A stretch of 64,000 bases of DNA from Phycicoccus duodecadis. GTDB taxonomy: Bacteria > Actinomycetota > Actinomycetes > Actinomycetales > Dermatophilaceae. The notes beneath the pieces were generated by a model. It had not been told where the DNA came from, made no database searches, and was given only the letters and a program-made list of their open reading frames with translations. Shown piece after piece: positions 17,938 through 26,151 of this stretch. Position 1 is the stretch's first letter, and each line of letters opens with the position of its first letter. The position numbers and the translations under genes were made by a program. The DNA lies in the NCBI RefSeq assembly GCF_002846495.1, contig NZ_PJNE01000001.1, forward strand, positions 372,001 through 436,000. Direction: 5' to 3'.

Positions 17938-18156
17938 GTGACCGCAGCACTTGCACCCGCCCTTTCCACTGCGGACCGCTGCGACCGCTGCGGCGCCCAG
18001 GCATACGTCCGGGCGCGGCTGCACGCAGGCGGCGAGCTGCTCTTCTGTGCCCACCACGGGCGTGAGCACGTCCCCGCCCTGGCCGACAAGGCCGAGATCC
18101 TCGACGAGAGCGACCGGCTCACCGAGCCGGCCGGGCCCACCGCCCTCGACCACTGA
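17938..18156 (+). CDS. DUF7455 family small zinc-ribbon-like protein
   Basis: 72-residue conserved actinobacterial protein. It has a CxxC pair (DRCDRCGAQAYV) and a later FCAHHGREH, a set of Cys/His that could bind one zinc. The GTG at 17938 follows GAGCCGAGGAGG at normal distance. The family commonly lies next to the second topoisomerase B gene or the principal sigma factor gene. Function unknown; a nucleic-acid or protein contact role is only a guess. Confidence 0.8.
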   Translation: MTAALAPALSTADRCDRCGAQAYVRARLHAGGELLFCAHHGREHVPALADKAEILDESDRLTEPAGPTALDH

Positions 18157-18158
18157 GG

Positions 18159-18653
18159 GTGGACGCCCTCGCGGGCGACGTCTGGATCGTCCTGCCGCCG
18201 CTGCTCATCGTGGTGGGGCTGGTCGGCATCGTCATCCCCGTCCTGCCAGGCCTGGTCCTGGTGGTGGCGGGGATGTTCGTGTGGGCCCTCACCGAGAACA
18301 GCCCGGCGGGCTGGGTCCTGCTGGGCCTGAGCGTCCTGGTGGCAGCCGCCGGCTTCGTCCTGCAGTACCTGGTCCCCGGCCGGCGGATGAAGCAGCAGGG
18401 CGTGCGGACCTCGACCCTGCTGCCGGCCCTCGCGCTGGCCGTGGTCGGGTTCTTCGTGATCCCGGTGGTCGGCGCCGTGGTGGGCTTCGTCCTCGGCATC
18501 TGGCTGGTCGAGACCGGTCGCGGCTCGTCGCGCCGCGAGGCCTGGGGGCGTACCCAGCACGCGGTGGTGGCGATCCTGCAGGGGTGGGGCATCGAGCTCG
18601 CGGCCGCCCTGGTGGTGGCCGGTCTCTACGTGGTGGGGCTGCTCGTCACCTGA
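18159..18653 (+). CDS. DUF456 family membrane protein
   Basis: 164-residue integral membrane protein. Four to five hydrophobic helices are visible (VLPPLLIVVGLVGIVIPVLPG, VLLGLSVLVAAAGFVL, the glycine-rich LALAVVGFFVIPVVGAVVGFVLGI, and a C-terminal helix), with the typical DUF456 PGLVLVVAGMFVWAL start and LVETGRGSSRREAW loop. The GTG start lies 2 nt after the stop of the DUF7455 gene, suggesting co-transcription. Function unknown. Confidence 0.82.
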   Translation: MDALAGDVWIVLPPLLIVVGLVGIVIPVLPGLVLVVAGMFVWALTENSPAGWVLLGLSVLVAAAGFVLQYLVPGRRMKQQGVRTSTLLPALALAVVGFFVIPVVGAVVGFVLGIWLVETGRGSSRREAWGRTQHAVVAILQGWGIELAAALVVAGLYVVGLLVT

Positions 18654-18689
18654 GCGACGGGCGGCAGTGGCGCCCCGCGGGGCGGTGGG

Positions 18690-19085
18690 TCACCACTTGT
18701 TCTCGCGACGCTCCCAGCGCTCGTCGAGGCGGTCGATGATGGAGCCGCCCTTCTTGCTCCTGCGGGCCTTGCCCCCCTTGTGGGGGTCGATGGCGCCACC
18801 GTCACGGACCACGCCGAAGGCGGCCTTGCGCGGGGGGGTGACGGCGTAGACGGCCGCGGCGACCATGAGGGCGAAGCCGACGGCCCCGACCCACATCGTG
18901 GTGTTGACGCCGACCAGGACCAGACCCATGCCCGCGAGCACACCCACGGCACCGAGGACCCACCGGCGCCGCTGGAGCGAGGCCAGCCCGCTGCCCTGCA
19001 TCTGCGAGGCGAACTTCGGGTCCTCGGCGGCAAGCGCCTGCTCCAGCTGGTCGAGCATCTTCTGCTCGTGGTCTGAGAGGGGCAC
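18690..19085 (-). CDS. DUF3040 family membrane protein
   Basis: 131 residues. The N-terminus LSDHEQKMLDQLEQAL and the following EDPKFASQM are the hallmark of DUF3040, an actinobacterial protein often encoded by the mraZ/division region. Two adjacent membrane helices (about residues 43-80) are followed by a basic cytoplasmic tail. GTG at 19085 is chosen for its GGGAGG 4 nt upstream and for the family start. It lies downstream of dinB on the same strand, an arrangement seen widely in actinobacteria, but no mraZ follows here. Function unknown. Confidence 0.85.
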   Translation of the reverse strand: MPLSDHEQKMLDQLEQALAAEDPKFASQMQGSGLASLQRRRWVLGAVGVLAGMGLVLVGVNTTMWVGAVGFALMVAAAVYAVTPPRKAAFGVVRDGGAIDPHKGGKARRSKKGGSIIDRLDERWERRENKW

Positions 19086-19145
19086 GGAACCTCCCGTGGT
19101 CGGCCCGGGGCGTCCGGCGGACGCCCCCAAGTAGCTCCTGAACCC

Positions 19146-20402
19146 TCAGGATAAATCGCCAGGTCGCCGTACGGAAGCCGATGTGCGAGGTTCGATCAGA
19201 CTGGCCGGCCGGACGACCTCCGCACCGAAGCGGGCGCGGGCCCGGTCGACGGCCCGGTCGGCGTCGCGCCAGCCGTGCTCGGGCTCGCCGATGACCCCCT
19301 GGACCGGCGCCCGGGTGACGTCGAGCAGACCCGTCATCCGCACGCCGACCAGGCGGATCCGGGCCCGCTGGAGACCCAGGGCGTCGAAAAGCCCGCACGC
19401 GGCCTCGTGGATCGCGCGGCCGCTGTCGGTGTGCTCGCGCAGGGTGCGGGCCCGGGTGATGGTCGTGAAGTCGCTGAACCTCACCTTGAGGGTGACGGTG
19501 CGGCCGGTGGTGCCGGCGGCACGCATCCGGGCCGCGGTGCGCTCGCTGAGGGCCAGCAGGTGCCGCCGGATGAGGACCGCGTCGTCGAGGTCGCTGTCGA
19601 AGGTCCGGTCGCTGCCGACGCTCTTCTCACGCTGCTCGCGCTCGACGGGGCGGTGGTCTCGGCCCCAGGCGAGCTCGTGGAGGTGGTGGCCGGTGGCCTC
19701 GCCGAGCCCGCGCACGAGGGTCGTGAGCGGGGTGTGGGCGATGTCGGCCACGGTGCGCAGCCCGAGCCGCAGCAGGGCCTCCTCGGTGCGCTCCCCCACG
19801 CCCCACAGCGCCGCCACCGGCAGCTGCTGGACGAACGGGACGACCTCGTCGCGGGGCACGACGACCATGCCGTCGGGCTTGGCGAGGGCCGAGGCGAGCT
19901 TGGCGACGAACTTGCTGGGGCCGACCCCGACCGAGCACGAGATGCCCTGCTCGTCGTGCACGGTGTCGCGCAGGTGCTGCCCGATCGCGGCCGGGCCCCC
20001 GAGGAGGCGGACCGCCCCGGAGACGTCGAGGAAGGCCTCGTCGAGCGAGAGCGGCTCGACGACAGGGGTGATCGACCGGAAGGTCTCCATGACCCCGGCC
20101 GAGATGGTGGCGTACAGGTCGTGGTCGGGTGGGAGCACGGTGGCCTGGGGGCAGAGCCGGCGGGCGCGCGACATCGGCATGGCCGAGGCGACCCCGAAGC
20201 GGCGCGCCTCGTAGGTGGCCGACAGCACCACGCCGCGGTTGCCGCCGCCGATGATGACCGGGGTGCCGACGAGCTCGGGGTGCGCCAGCAGCGACGCGGA
20301 CGCGTAGAAGGCGTCCATGTCGACGTGCAGCACCGTGCACCCGGTGTCGTCGAGCGGGGTGGTGGCGACCCGCTCGGGCAGCGTGAACTGCCGGCGGCTC
20401 AC
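19146..20402 (-). CDS. dinB: DNA polymerase IV (Y-family)
   Basis: 418-residue translesion polymerase. Palm motifs are HVDMDAFYAS (metal ligands Asp28 and Asp30 region) and SLDEAFLDVSG (Asp121, Glu122); the fingers carry SATYEARRFGV and the thumb has the HhH-like GVGERTEEALLRLGLRTVADIA. The little finger is complete. No clear C-terminal QxxLF clamp motif is seen. It is the last gene of the LexA-headed minus-strand set with DUF6504, HEPN, dnaE2 and a methyltransferase, so damage-induced expression is likely. GTG at 20402; the gap to the methyltransferase gene is 18 nt. Confidence 0.92.
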   Translation of the reverse strand: MSRRQFTLPERVATTPLDDTGCTVLHVDMDAFYASASLLAHPELVGTPVIIGGGNRGVVLSATYEARRFGVASAMPMSRARRLCPQATVLPPDHDLYATISAGVMETFRSITPVVEPLSLDEAFLDVSGAVRLLGGPAAIGQHLRDTVHDEQGISCSVGVGPSKFVAKLASALAKPDGMVVVPRDEVVPFVQQLPVAALWGVGERTEEALLRLGLRTVADIAHTPLTTLVRGLGEATGHHLHELAWGRDHRPVEREQREKSVGSDRTFDSDLDDAVLIRRHLLALSERTAARMRAAGTTGRTVTLKVRFSDFTTITRARTLREHTDSGRAIHEAACGLFDALGLQRARIRLVGVRMTGLLDVTRAPVQGVIGEPEHGWRDADRAVDRARARFGAEVVRPASLIEPRTSASVRRPGDLS

Positions 20403-20420
20403 CGGGAGGACCCCCGGCGC

Positions 20421-21188
20421 TCAGCCCCGGGTGGCGAGGACGTGCAGGGCGCTGCCGAGGCGGCCGAGCAGCGGGTGGTCGTCGGCGGCCGCGGCGGCCT
20501 CCTCGAGGGCCAGCAGCGCCCCCCGGTCGGCCTCGGAGTCGAGCAGCGCCGAGGGCACGAGGTCGGCGAAGACCCGCACGCCCTGGACGTGGACCGGCGT
20601 GAGCCCCTGGGCCGCCAGGAGCGCCAGCACGGCGGGCTCGTCGAAGCGTCGGGGCGTGGGGTCGTCGTCGCCCCAGCGGCCGTCGGGGCGCTCGAGGACG
20701 GCCCGCGCGCGGTCGAGCCGGCCCGCGAGGGCGTTGGTGAGCACCGCGTGCAGCCGCTGGGCGACGACCAGCGAGAAGGTGCCACCGGGGGCGAGCAGGG
20801 CGGCCACGGCGCGGACGGCGGCCTCGGGGTCGTCGACGACCTCGAGGGTGCCGTGCAGGCAGACCAGGTCGAAGGCCGGCGCGGGGGCGCCGAGCAGGTC
20901 GTGGACGGTGTCGGCGTCGCCCTGGAGCGCGCGGACCTCGACCCCGCGCTCGGCGGCCCGGCGGCGCAGCGAGAAGAGCGCGTCGGGGCTGGGGTCGACG
21001 ACGGTGAGGTCGTGGCCGGCCACGGCCAGGGGGACCGCGGTGCCACCGGTGCCACCCCCGAGGTCGAGGACGCGCAGCGGGCGGCCCAGCGCGGCCTGCT
21101 GCTGCGCGGCGTGGGCGTCGAGGACCCGCTGGACGGCCGTGGTCCGGGGGCTCGCCGCGGCGGGCGGCCGGTCGCGGTGCTCGGCCAC
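20421..21188 (-). CDS. Class I SAM-dependent methyltransferase
   Basis: 255 residues. Methyltransferase motif I is RVLDLGGGTGGTAVPLA (residues 39-55), the acidic motif II end is TVVDPSPDAL, motif III LQGDADT and motif IV DLVCLHGTLEVVDDP. It looks like the UbiE/CmoA-like small-molecule or tRNA-type group, without features that identify a substrate. GTG at 21188. It lies between dnaE2 (45 nt upstream) and dinB (18 nt downstream) and so is probably part of the same damage-inducible transcript. A role in repair is not implied by its sequence. Confidence 0.84.
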   Translation of the reverse strand: MAEHRDRPPAAASPRTTAVQRVLDAHAAQQQAALGRPLRVLDLGGGTGGTAVPLAVAGHDLTVVDPSPDALFSLRRRAAERGVEVRALQGDADTVHDLLGAPAPAFDLVCLHGTLEVVDDPEAAVRAVAALLAPGGTFSLVVAQRLHAVLTNALAGRLDRARAVLERPDGRWGDDDPTPRRFDEPAVLALLAAQGLTPVHVQGVRVFADLVPSALLDSEADRGALLALEEAAAAADDHPLLGRLGSALHVLATRG

Positions 21189-21233
21189 GGTGGGTCTCCT
21201 CGGCGGCGCGGTGGGGCGGGGGCGGTGACCACC

Positions 21234-24200
21234 CTAGTGTCCCGAGCTGCCGGGGCTGGCGTGCCACAGCTTGCGCGACGGCAGGGCCGGGGTGGAGGCC
21301 GCCGCGGGCACGACCTGCCCGGGAGGCGTCCCCGGGACCGGACGCGCCATGCCGCCGGGGTGGTCAAGGACCGGCACCCCGCGGCCGGCCCGTGGGTCGG
21401 CGCCGGCGGGCTTGATGTCGGCGTAGGGCGACTGGCGGAACCCGGAGGCGTGCACCAGGACCCGCCGGCCGGTGCGGGCGTCGGCGTCGCGCGCGGCGTG
21501 CTCGGCGGCCTCGGCCCGGGCCACCGCGTCGGCCTCGCCCGCGGCGATCGCGGCCCGTACGGCGGTGAGGCCGCCGAGCTGCCAGGCGTCCCACAGGGCG
21601 GCGAGCTCCCAGGCGCCGGTGGCGCGGATCGAGACCCCGCGGTCGCCGGTGCGGCGCAGGACGCCGCGCACCAGGAGCATCCAGCTGTGGAAGACCACCC
21701 CGGCGTAGGGGCCCTGGACGTCTTCGAAGAAGGTGCAGTCGGAGGGCCCGGTGCCGTCGTCGAGGGTGAGGAAGACGACCCGCCGCCCGGAGCGCACCGG
21801 TGGGGTCTGGGTGGCGACCTTGACCCCCGAGACCCACACCTCGCTGCGGCTGCGGGACCCGACCAGGTCGCGGCTGCGGGTGACCCCGAGGGCGGCGAGC
21901 AGCGGCTCGTAGAAGGCGATGACGTGGGCCGAGACGTCGAGGCCGAGGACGTCGAGCTCGGCGCGGACCCGCTCGGGCCCGGTCATCTCGGGCAGCCCGG
22001 TGCCGGCGACCAGGCGCGGCCGGTCGCCGAGGTCGAGGGTGAGCTGGGTGGGCTGCTCGGCGGCCGGGACGACCTCGCGGGCCGCCTGCGACTGGGCGGC
22101 GGCCCGGAGCCGGACGTCGGGGCCGGCCTCCTGCATCTCGCGGGCGGCCGAGGCCGGGATCTCGAGCCGGTGGCCGTCGACGGTGCCGGGGCGTGGCGGC
22201 CGCGCCGACCGGGTGGGCCGGCCGGACCTTCCGCGGCCGCCCGCCCCGCGCTCCCACCGCTCGAGCTCGGCGACGTGCAGGAGCAGGTCGCGGCGGGTGA
22301 CCCGGCCGCGGCGCCCCAGCGACGACGAGCCCATCCCGTGCAGGGCGTCGAAGGCCCCGGCCAGGACCAGCCGCTCGGTGACCGGCCGGCTGACCCGGGC
22401 GCGGGTCCAGAAGTCGCCGAGGTCGGCATAGGGCTGACCGGCGACGATACGGGCGACCTCGGCCTCGCTGATGCCCTTGACGTCGGCCAGCGACAGCCGG
22501 ATGCCGTAGGGCTGGGGGTCACGCCGCCATCCGGGGACGGCGCCCCCCTCGCCGGTCGAGAGGAGGTGACACGCCGACGGATCGGGTGGCACATCGGCGT
22601 GTCGCCTCCTCTCGTCGGCCCCGTCGTCGCCCCCGTGCTCGACGGGCTCGACCCGGTAGACCTCGCGCGAGGCGTTGACGTCGAGCCCGAGCACCGGGAT
22701 GCCGAAGGAGCGGGCGTCGTCGAGGAGGAGGCGCTTGGGGTACATCCCCGGGTCGTGGGTGAGGATGCCGGAGAGGAAGGCCGCCGGGTGGTGGGTCTTG
22801 AGCCAGGCCGAGTGGTAGGTGGGCAGCGCGAAGGCCGCCGCGTGCGCCTTGCAGAACCCGAAGCTCGCGAAGCTCTTGAGCACCTCCCAGATGCGGTCGC
22901 GGTCGGCGGCGTCGTAGCCGCGGGCCTGCGCGGCCGGCCGCCACCACGCCTCGACCTCCTCCTGGCCGTGCGGCGTGCCCATCGAGCGGCGCACCTCGTC
23001 GGCCTGGGCCAGGCTGACCCCGGTGGTCTCGGCCACGATGAGCAGCACCTGCTCGTGGAACACCACCACCCCCTCGGTCTCGGCCAGCGCCGGGACGAGG
23101 CTGGGGTGCAGGTGGCGCTTCTCGCGCCAGCCGTGCCGGCTCTCGAGGAACGGGGTGATCATGTCGGACTTGACCGGCCCGGGCCGGAACAACGAGATGT
23201 CGACGATCAGGTCGTCGAACGCCCGGGGCCCGAGCTTGCCGACGAGCTCGCGCTGGCCGGGACTCTCGATCTGGAACATCCCCAGGGTGCGGGTGGTGCG
23301 GATGAGCTCGAAGGTGTCGGGGTCGTCGAGCGGCACCTGTGCCTCGTCGTCGAGGTCGATGCGCTCGCCGCTCACCCGCTCCACCTCGGCCACGGCGTGC
23401 GCCATCGACGACTGCATCCGGATGCCGAGGACGTCGAGCTTGAGGAAGCCCAGGGTCTCGACGTCGTCCTTGTCGAACTGGCTCATCGGGAAGCCGAGCC
23501 AGCTCGCCTCGACCGGGGTGCGGTCGAGCATCCCGGCGTTGGAGAGCACCACCCCGCACGGGTGCAGGGCGATGTGGCGGGGCAGGCCGTCGAGGGCCTC
23601 GACGAGGTCGAAGAACTGCGCCAGGCGGGGGCTGTCGAGGCCGCGGCTGCGCAGCTCGGGCAGGTCGGCGATGGCGTGCCGGGCGTCGCGGGCCCGGATG
23701 TGCGGGAACGCCTTGGCGATCTCGTCGACCTCGACCGGCGGCATCCCGAGCGCGGCCCCGACGTCGCGCACGGCGTGGCGCACCTTGTAGGTGTCCATCA
23801 TCGACACGCAGGTGACCCGCTCGCCGCCGAAGCGCTCGAGCACGGCCTCGTAGATCTCGGTGCGCCGGGCCGACTCGACGTCGACGTCGATGTCGGGCAG
23901 CTCGGCCCGCAGCGGCGAGCAGAAGCGCTCCATGAGGAGGCGGTGACGGATGGGGTCGACCCCGCTGATGCCGAGCAGGTGGTTGACCAGGCTCCCGGCG
24001 CCCGAGCCGCGGGCGGCCACCCGCACGCCGCGCGCCCGGATGAGGTCGGTGACCTCGGCGACGGTGAGGAAGTAGGTGGGGTAGCCGAGCGAGCGGACGA
24101 CGGCGAGCTCGGCGTCGAGCCGGTCGAGGACGACCTCGCGCTCGACGTCGGTGGCCCCCGGGTAGCGCCGCTCGACCGCGGCCCGGCAGCGCTGCGCGAG

Positions 24201-25319
24201 GACGTCCATCGGGTCGGTGCCGGAGGGGATGTTCAGGATCTCGGGCTCGGGCAGGTGGACGGCGCCGATGCCGAGGTCGTCGCGGGGATGCTGCACGCAC
24301 TCGCACGCCAGCAGGGCCGTCATCGTGAGGAGCCGGTCGGCGCGCGCAGTGTCGCCCGAGGTGACCTCGAGGGCGCGGGCCCGCATCGAGCCGGTGTCGG
24401 CCAGGTGCCCGGCGTCGGTGACGCGGTCGAGGTGGCGGGAGTCGAGGACGACGAGGCGGCGGGCGGCGTCGAGGACGTCGACGGCGCGGACCTGGCCGGG
24501 CTCGGCGTGCCGGACGGCGGCACTGAGGACGGCCGGCACCCCGGCGGCGTCGGCCAGGCCGAGCAGGCGCGCGGCGTGCGAGCGGCATCCCGGCGTGCCC
24601 TCGGGACCGCCGTGCAGGACGACCTCGACGGCCAGCCCGTCGCGCGGGAGCAGGGTGCGCCAGCGGGCCAGCAGGGTGCGAGCCTGCTCGCGCTGCCCAG
24701 CCAGCACCGCCCGGCCGACGTCGGAGTCGGGGCCGAGGAGGACGACGAGCCGGGCCGGCCCGCCCTCCCCCGACCCGACCTCTCCCGGCCCGCCCTCCCC
24801 CGACCCGAACTCCCCCGACCCGCCCTCTCCTGGCCCGCCCTCCCCGGCGGGGTGGGACCAGCGCGCGAGGAGGTCGGGGGTGGTGACCGGGATGCCCCGC
24901 TCACCGCGCAGGTGGGTGGCGGTGACGAGCCGGCACAGCGCCGCCCAGCCGCGCCCGGCCTCCGTTCCCCCGCCGCGCCCGCGGGCGAGGACGGTGACGC
25001 GGGGCCGGCGGGGGTCGACGACCGCCCCGCCGCGCACCGGCGTGCGGACCCGCCGCGGCGCGCGGCCCGGCACGAGGTCGGCGACGGCGAGGTCGACACC
25101 CAGGACCGGGTCGAGGCCGGCCGCCCCGCACGCCTGCGCGAACCGGACCGCACCGTAGAGCCCGTCGCGGTCGGTGAGCGCGAGCGCGCCCTGGCCGAGC
25201 TCGGCGGCGCGGGCGACGAGGTCCTCGGGGGTCGAGGCGCCGTAGCGCATCGAGAACCCCGAGGCGACGTGCAGGTGGGCGAACCCGTCGGGGGTGGTGG
25301 ACCCGGGCGTGGCGGTCAT
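21234..25319 (-). CDS. dnaE2: Error-prone DNA polymerase DnaE2
   Basis: 1361-residue C-family polymerase of translesion synthesis. It begins with a PHP domain (FAHLHVASGFSMRYGASTPEDLV), then the polymerase core with catalytic aspartates in LPDIDVDVES near residues 474-479, an HhH region (VKGISEAEVARI) and a C-terminal OB fold (VSGVKVATQTPPVRSGRRVVFLTLDD). Residues 1092-1097 read QLTLDL, matching the QxxLxL clamp-binding hexapeptide. Two in-frame oddities: a Gly-Glu-Gly tandem tract near residues 155-187 and a segment near 902-921 encoded by a large inverted repeat. ATG at 25319, 8 nt after the HEPN gene. No ImuA or ImuB gene is near. Confidence 0.93.
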   Translation of the reverse strand: MTATPGSTTPDGFAHLHVASGFSMRYGASTPEDLVARAAELGQGALALTDRDGLYGAVRFAQACGAAGLDPVLGVDLAVADLVPGRAPRRVRTPVRGGAVVDPRRPRVTVLARGRGGGTEAGRGWAALCRLVTATHLRGERGIPVTTPDLLARWSHPAGEGGPGEGGSGEFGSGEGGPGEVGSGEGGPARLVVLLGPDSDVGRAVLAGQREQARTLLARWRTLLPRDGLAVEVVLHGGPEGTPGCRSHAARLLGLADAAGVPAVLSAAVRHAEPGQVRAVDVLDAARRLVVLDSRHLDRVTDAGHLADTGSMRARALEVTSGDTARADRLLTMTALLACECVQHPRDDLGIGAVHLPEPEILNIPSGTDPMDVLAQRCRAAVERRYPGATDVEREVVLDRLDAELAVVRSLGYPTYFLTVAEVTDLIRARGVRVAARGSGAGSLVNHLLGISGVDPIRHRLLMERFCSPLRAELPDIDVDVESARRTEIYEAVLERFGGERVTCVSMMDTYKVRHAVRDVGAALGMPPVEVDEIAKAFPHIRARDARHAIADLPELRSRGLDSPRLAQFFDLVEALDGLPRHIALHPCGVVLSNAGMLDRTPVEASWLGFPMSQFDKDDVETLGFLKLDVLGIRMQSSMAHAVAEVERVSGERIDLDDEAQVPLDDPDTFELIRTTRTLGMFQIESPGQRELVGKLGPRAFDDLIVDISLFRPGPVKSDMITPFLESRHGWREKRHLHPSLVPALAETEGVVVFHEQVLLIVAETTGVSLAQADEVRRSMGTPHGQEEVEAWWRPAAQARGYDAADRDRIWEVLKSFASFGFCKAHAAAFALPTYHSAWLKTHHPAAFLSGILTHDPGMYPKRLLLDDARSFGIPVLGLDVNASREVYRVEPVEHGGDDGADERRRHADVPPDPSACHLLSTGEGGAVPGWRRDPQPYGIRLSLADVKGISEAEVARIVAGQPYADLGDFWTRARVSRPVTERLVLAGAFDALHGMGSSSLGRRGRVTRRDLLLHVAELERWERGAGGRGRSGRPTRSARPPRPGTVDGHRLEIPASAAREMQEAGPDVRLRAAAQSQAAREVVPAAEQPTQLTLDLGDRPRLVAGTGLPEMTGPERVRAELDVLGLDVSAHVIAFYEPLLAALGVTRSRDLVGSRSRSEVWVSGVKVATQTPPVRSGRRVVFLTLDDGTGPSDCTFFEDVQGPYAGVVFHSWMLLVRGVLRRTGDRGVSIRATGAWELAALWDAWQLGGLTAVRAAIAAGEADAVARAEAAEHAARDADARTGRRVLVHASGFRQSPYADIKPAGADPRAGRGVPVLDHPGGMARPVPGTPPGQVVPAAASTPALPSRKLWHASPGSSGH
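22558..22613. repeat. Large inverted repeat inside dnaE2
   Basis: Arms 22558-22577 and 22594-22613 are complementary over 20 bp with one mismatch (G-U in RNA) around a 16-nt loop. The element keeps the dnaE2 frame open and falls in a segment (ADERRRHADV...LLSTGEGG) that lies between two conserved blocks, where most relatives are expected to have a short link. Confidence 0.75.
24759..24848. repeat. About three tandem copies of a 30-nt unit inside dnaE2
   Basis: Three imperfect copies of a C-rich 30-nt unit (each starting CCCGCCCTC) encode a Gly-Glu-Gly-Pro/Ser rich tract in the protein. The tract is in frame and lies within the N-terminal PHP-linked part. It is likely a flexible linker that can change length by slippage. 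Confidence 0.7.
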
Positions 25320-25327
25320 CGGCGGCC

Positions 25328-25744
25328 TCAGGCGGAGCGGACGGGGACGAGCCGGCGGCCCGCGACGTGGGCGACGGGGACCCCGAGCCGGGAGGCCACG
25401 AGGTCGACGAAGGTCTCGGCGTCGCGCAGCAGGTCGTCGGCCTCGCGGGCCCCCACCCGCACCAGCCCGGTCTCGACGCCGACCCGGTGGCCGGTGACCA
25501 GGGCGAAGCGCTGGGCCCACTCGGTGAGCTCGGGGGCGGTGTGGGCGGTGAGGCCCCACACGTCCTGCGGGCCCTGCTCGCGGGGGGTGCCGGCCGGGCG
25601 GGCGGCCAGGAGCGCGGCGGCGGCCCGCAGCGCGGCCAGCGAGGCGCAGAGGTAGCGGGCGGAGGCGGCCGGGGCGGAGTACCCGGAGGTGACGGCCTCG
25701 CGGGCCCGCTCGAGGAGGTCGAGCGTGGTCGTGGCGTGCGGCAT
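25328..25744 (-). CDS. SAV_6107 family HEPN domain protein
   Basis: 138-residue all-helical protein of the SAV_6107-type HEPN family, recognised from the N-terminal helix pair (LLERAREAVTSGYSAPAASARYLCASLAALRAA), the WAQRFA segment and the READDLLRDAETFVDLV helix. HEPN proteins are often RNases or toxin partners; a classical RNase motif (R, 4-6 residues, H with a polar residue after R) is not convincing here, the only candidate being RFALVTGH. ATG at 25744. It lies between DUF6504 and dnaE2 with short gaps (16 and 8 nt), so it is very likely co-expressed with the polymerases. Function unknown. Confidence 0.8.
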   Translation of the reverse strand: MPHATTTLDLLERAREAVTSGYSAPAASARYLCASLAALRAAAALLAARPAGTPREQGPQDVWGLTAHTAPELTEWAQRFALVTGHRVGVETGLVRVGAREADDLLRDAETFVDLVASRLGVPVAHVAGRRLVPVRSA

Positions 25745-25760
25745 CGGTGGTGCCTCTCCC

Positions 25761-26075
25761 TCAGTCGTGGGCCCGCAGCAGGAGCCAGTGGTCGTCGTCG
25801 CGGCCGAGGTCGAAGACCCCGGTGGTGCCGGAGGGCGGGCAGGCCTCGACCCGCCAGACCCGGCGTTCGGTGGCGGGCGGGCCGCCCCCGGCGTCGCCGA
25901 CCTCGCGCCACCAGGCGCGCCGCTCCTGCCAGGAGTCGAGGACGGCGCAGACGGTGTACCGCCGGCCCCGCCACACGAAGGAGTGCGGGCCGCCGAGAGC
26001 GGTGCCGCCCCCTGGCGGGCCGGGCGCACCGGCCCCGGTGACGACCTCGAGCGGGTCGTCGTGGCGACGGACCAT
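25761..26075 (-). CDS. DUF6504 family protein
   Basis: 104-residue small protein conserved in actinobacteria near dnaE2/dinB genes. The core is a compact beta sheet: FVWRGRRYTVCAVLDSWQERRAWWREVG, then ERRVWRVEAC and GVFDLGRDDDHWLLLRAHD. The repeated aromatic residues suggest a small barrel-like or SH3-like fold, but this is a guess. ATG at 26075. It is the first gene behind the LexA box, so it should be damage-induced together with the HEPN protein and DnaE2. Function unknown. Confidence 0.8.
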   Translation of the reverse strand: MVRRHDDPLEVVTGAGAPGPPGGGTALGGPHSFVWRGRRYTVCAVLDSWQERRAWWREVGDAGGGPPATERRVWRVEACPPSGTTGVFDLGRDDDHWLLLRAHD

Positions 26076-26151
26076 GGCGGGCCTCCTGCGGGCAGGACGG
26101 AGCGACCCGGGGACCGTGAGGGGCCCGCGTGACGACGTCCGGACGGAATTG

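Noticed and set aside
24759..24848. Regular C-rich repeats that look like a short array
   Set aside because: Units are directly adjacent with no spacers and are in frame in dnaE2, so this is a coding tandem repeat and not CRISPR.
19275..25655. A 2126-codon open frame on the plus strand across dinB, the methyltransferase gene and dnaE2
   Set aside because: It is the complement of three well-supported minus-strand genes. At very high GC, stop codons are rare in the antisense frames; the translation is low-complexity and fits no family.
25328..26075. HEPN/DUF6504 pair as a toxin-antitoxin system
   Set aside because: No clear RNase motif in the HEPN protein and no MNT nucleotidyltransferase partner; DUF6504 does not look like an antitoxin. 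Kept as unknown SOS-operon proteins.
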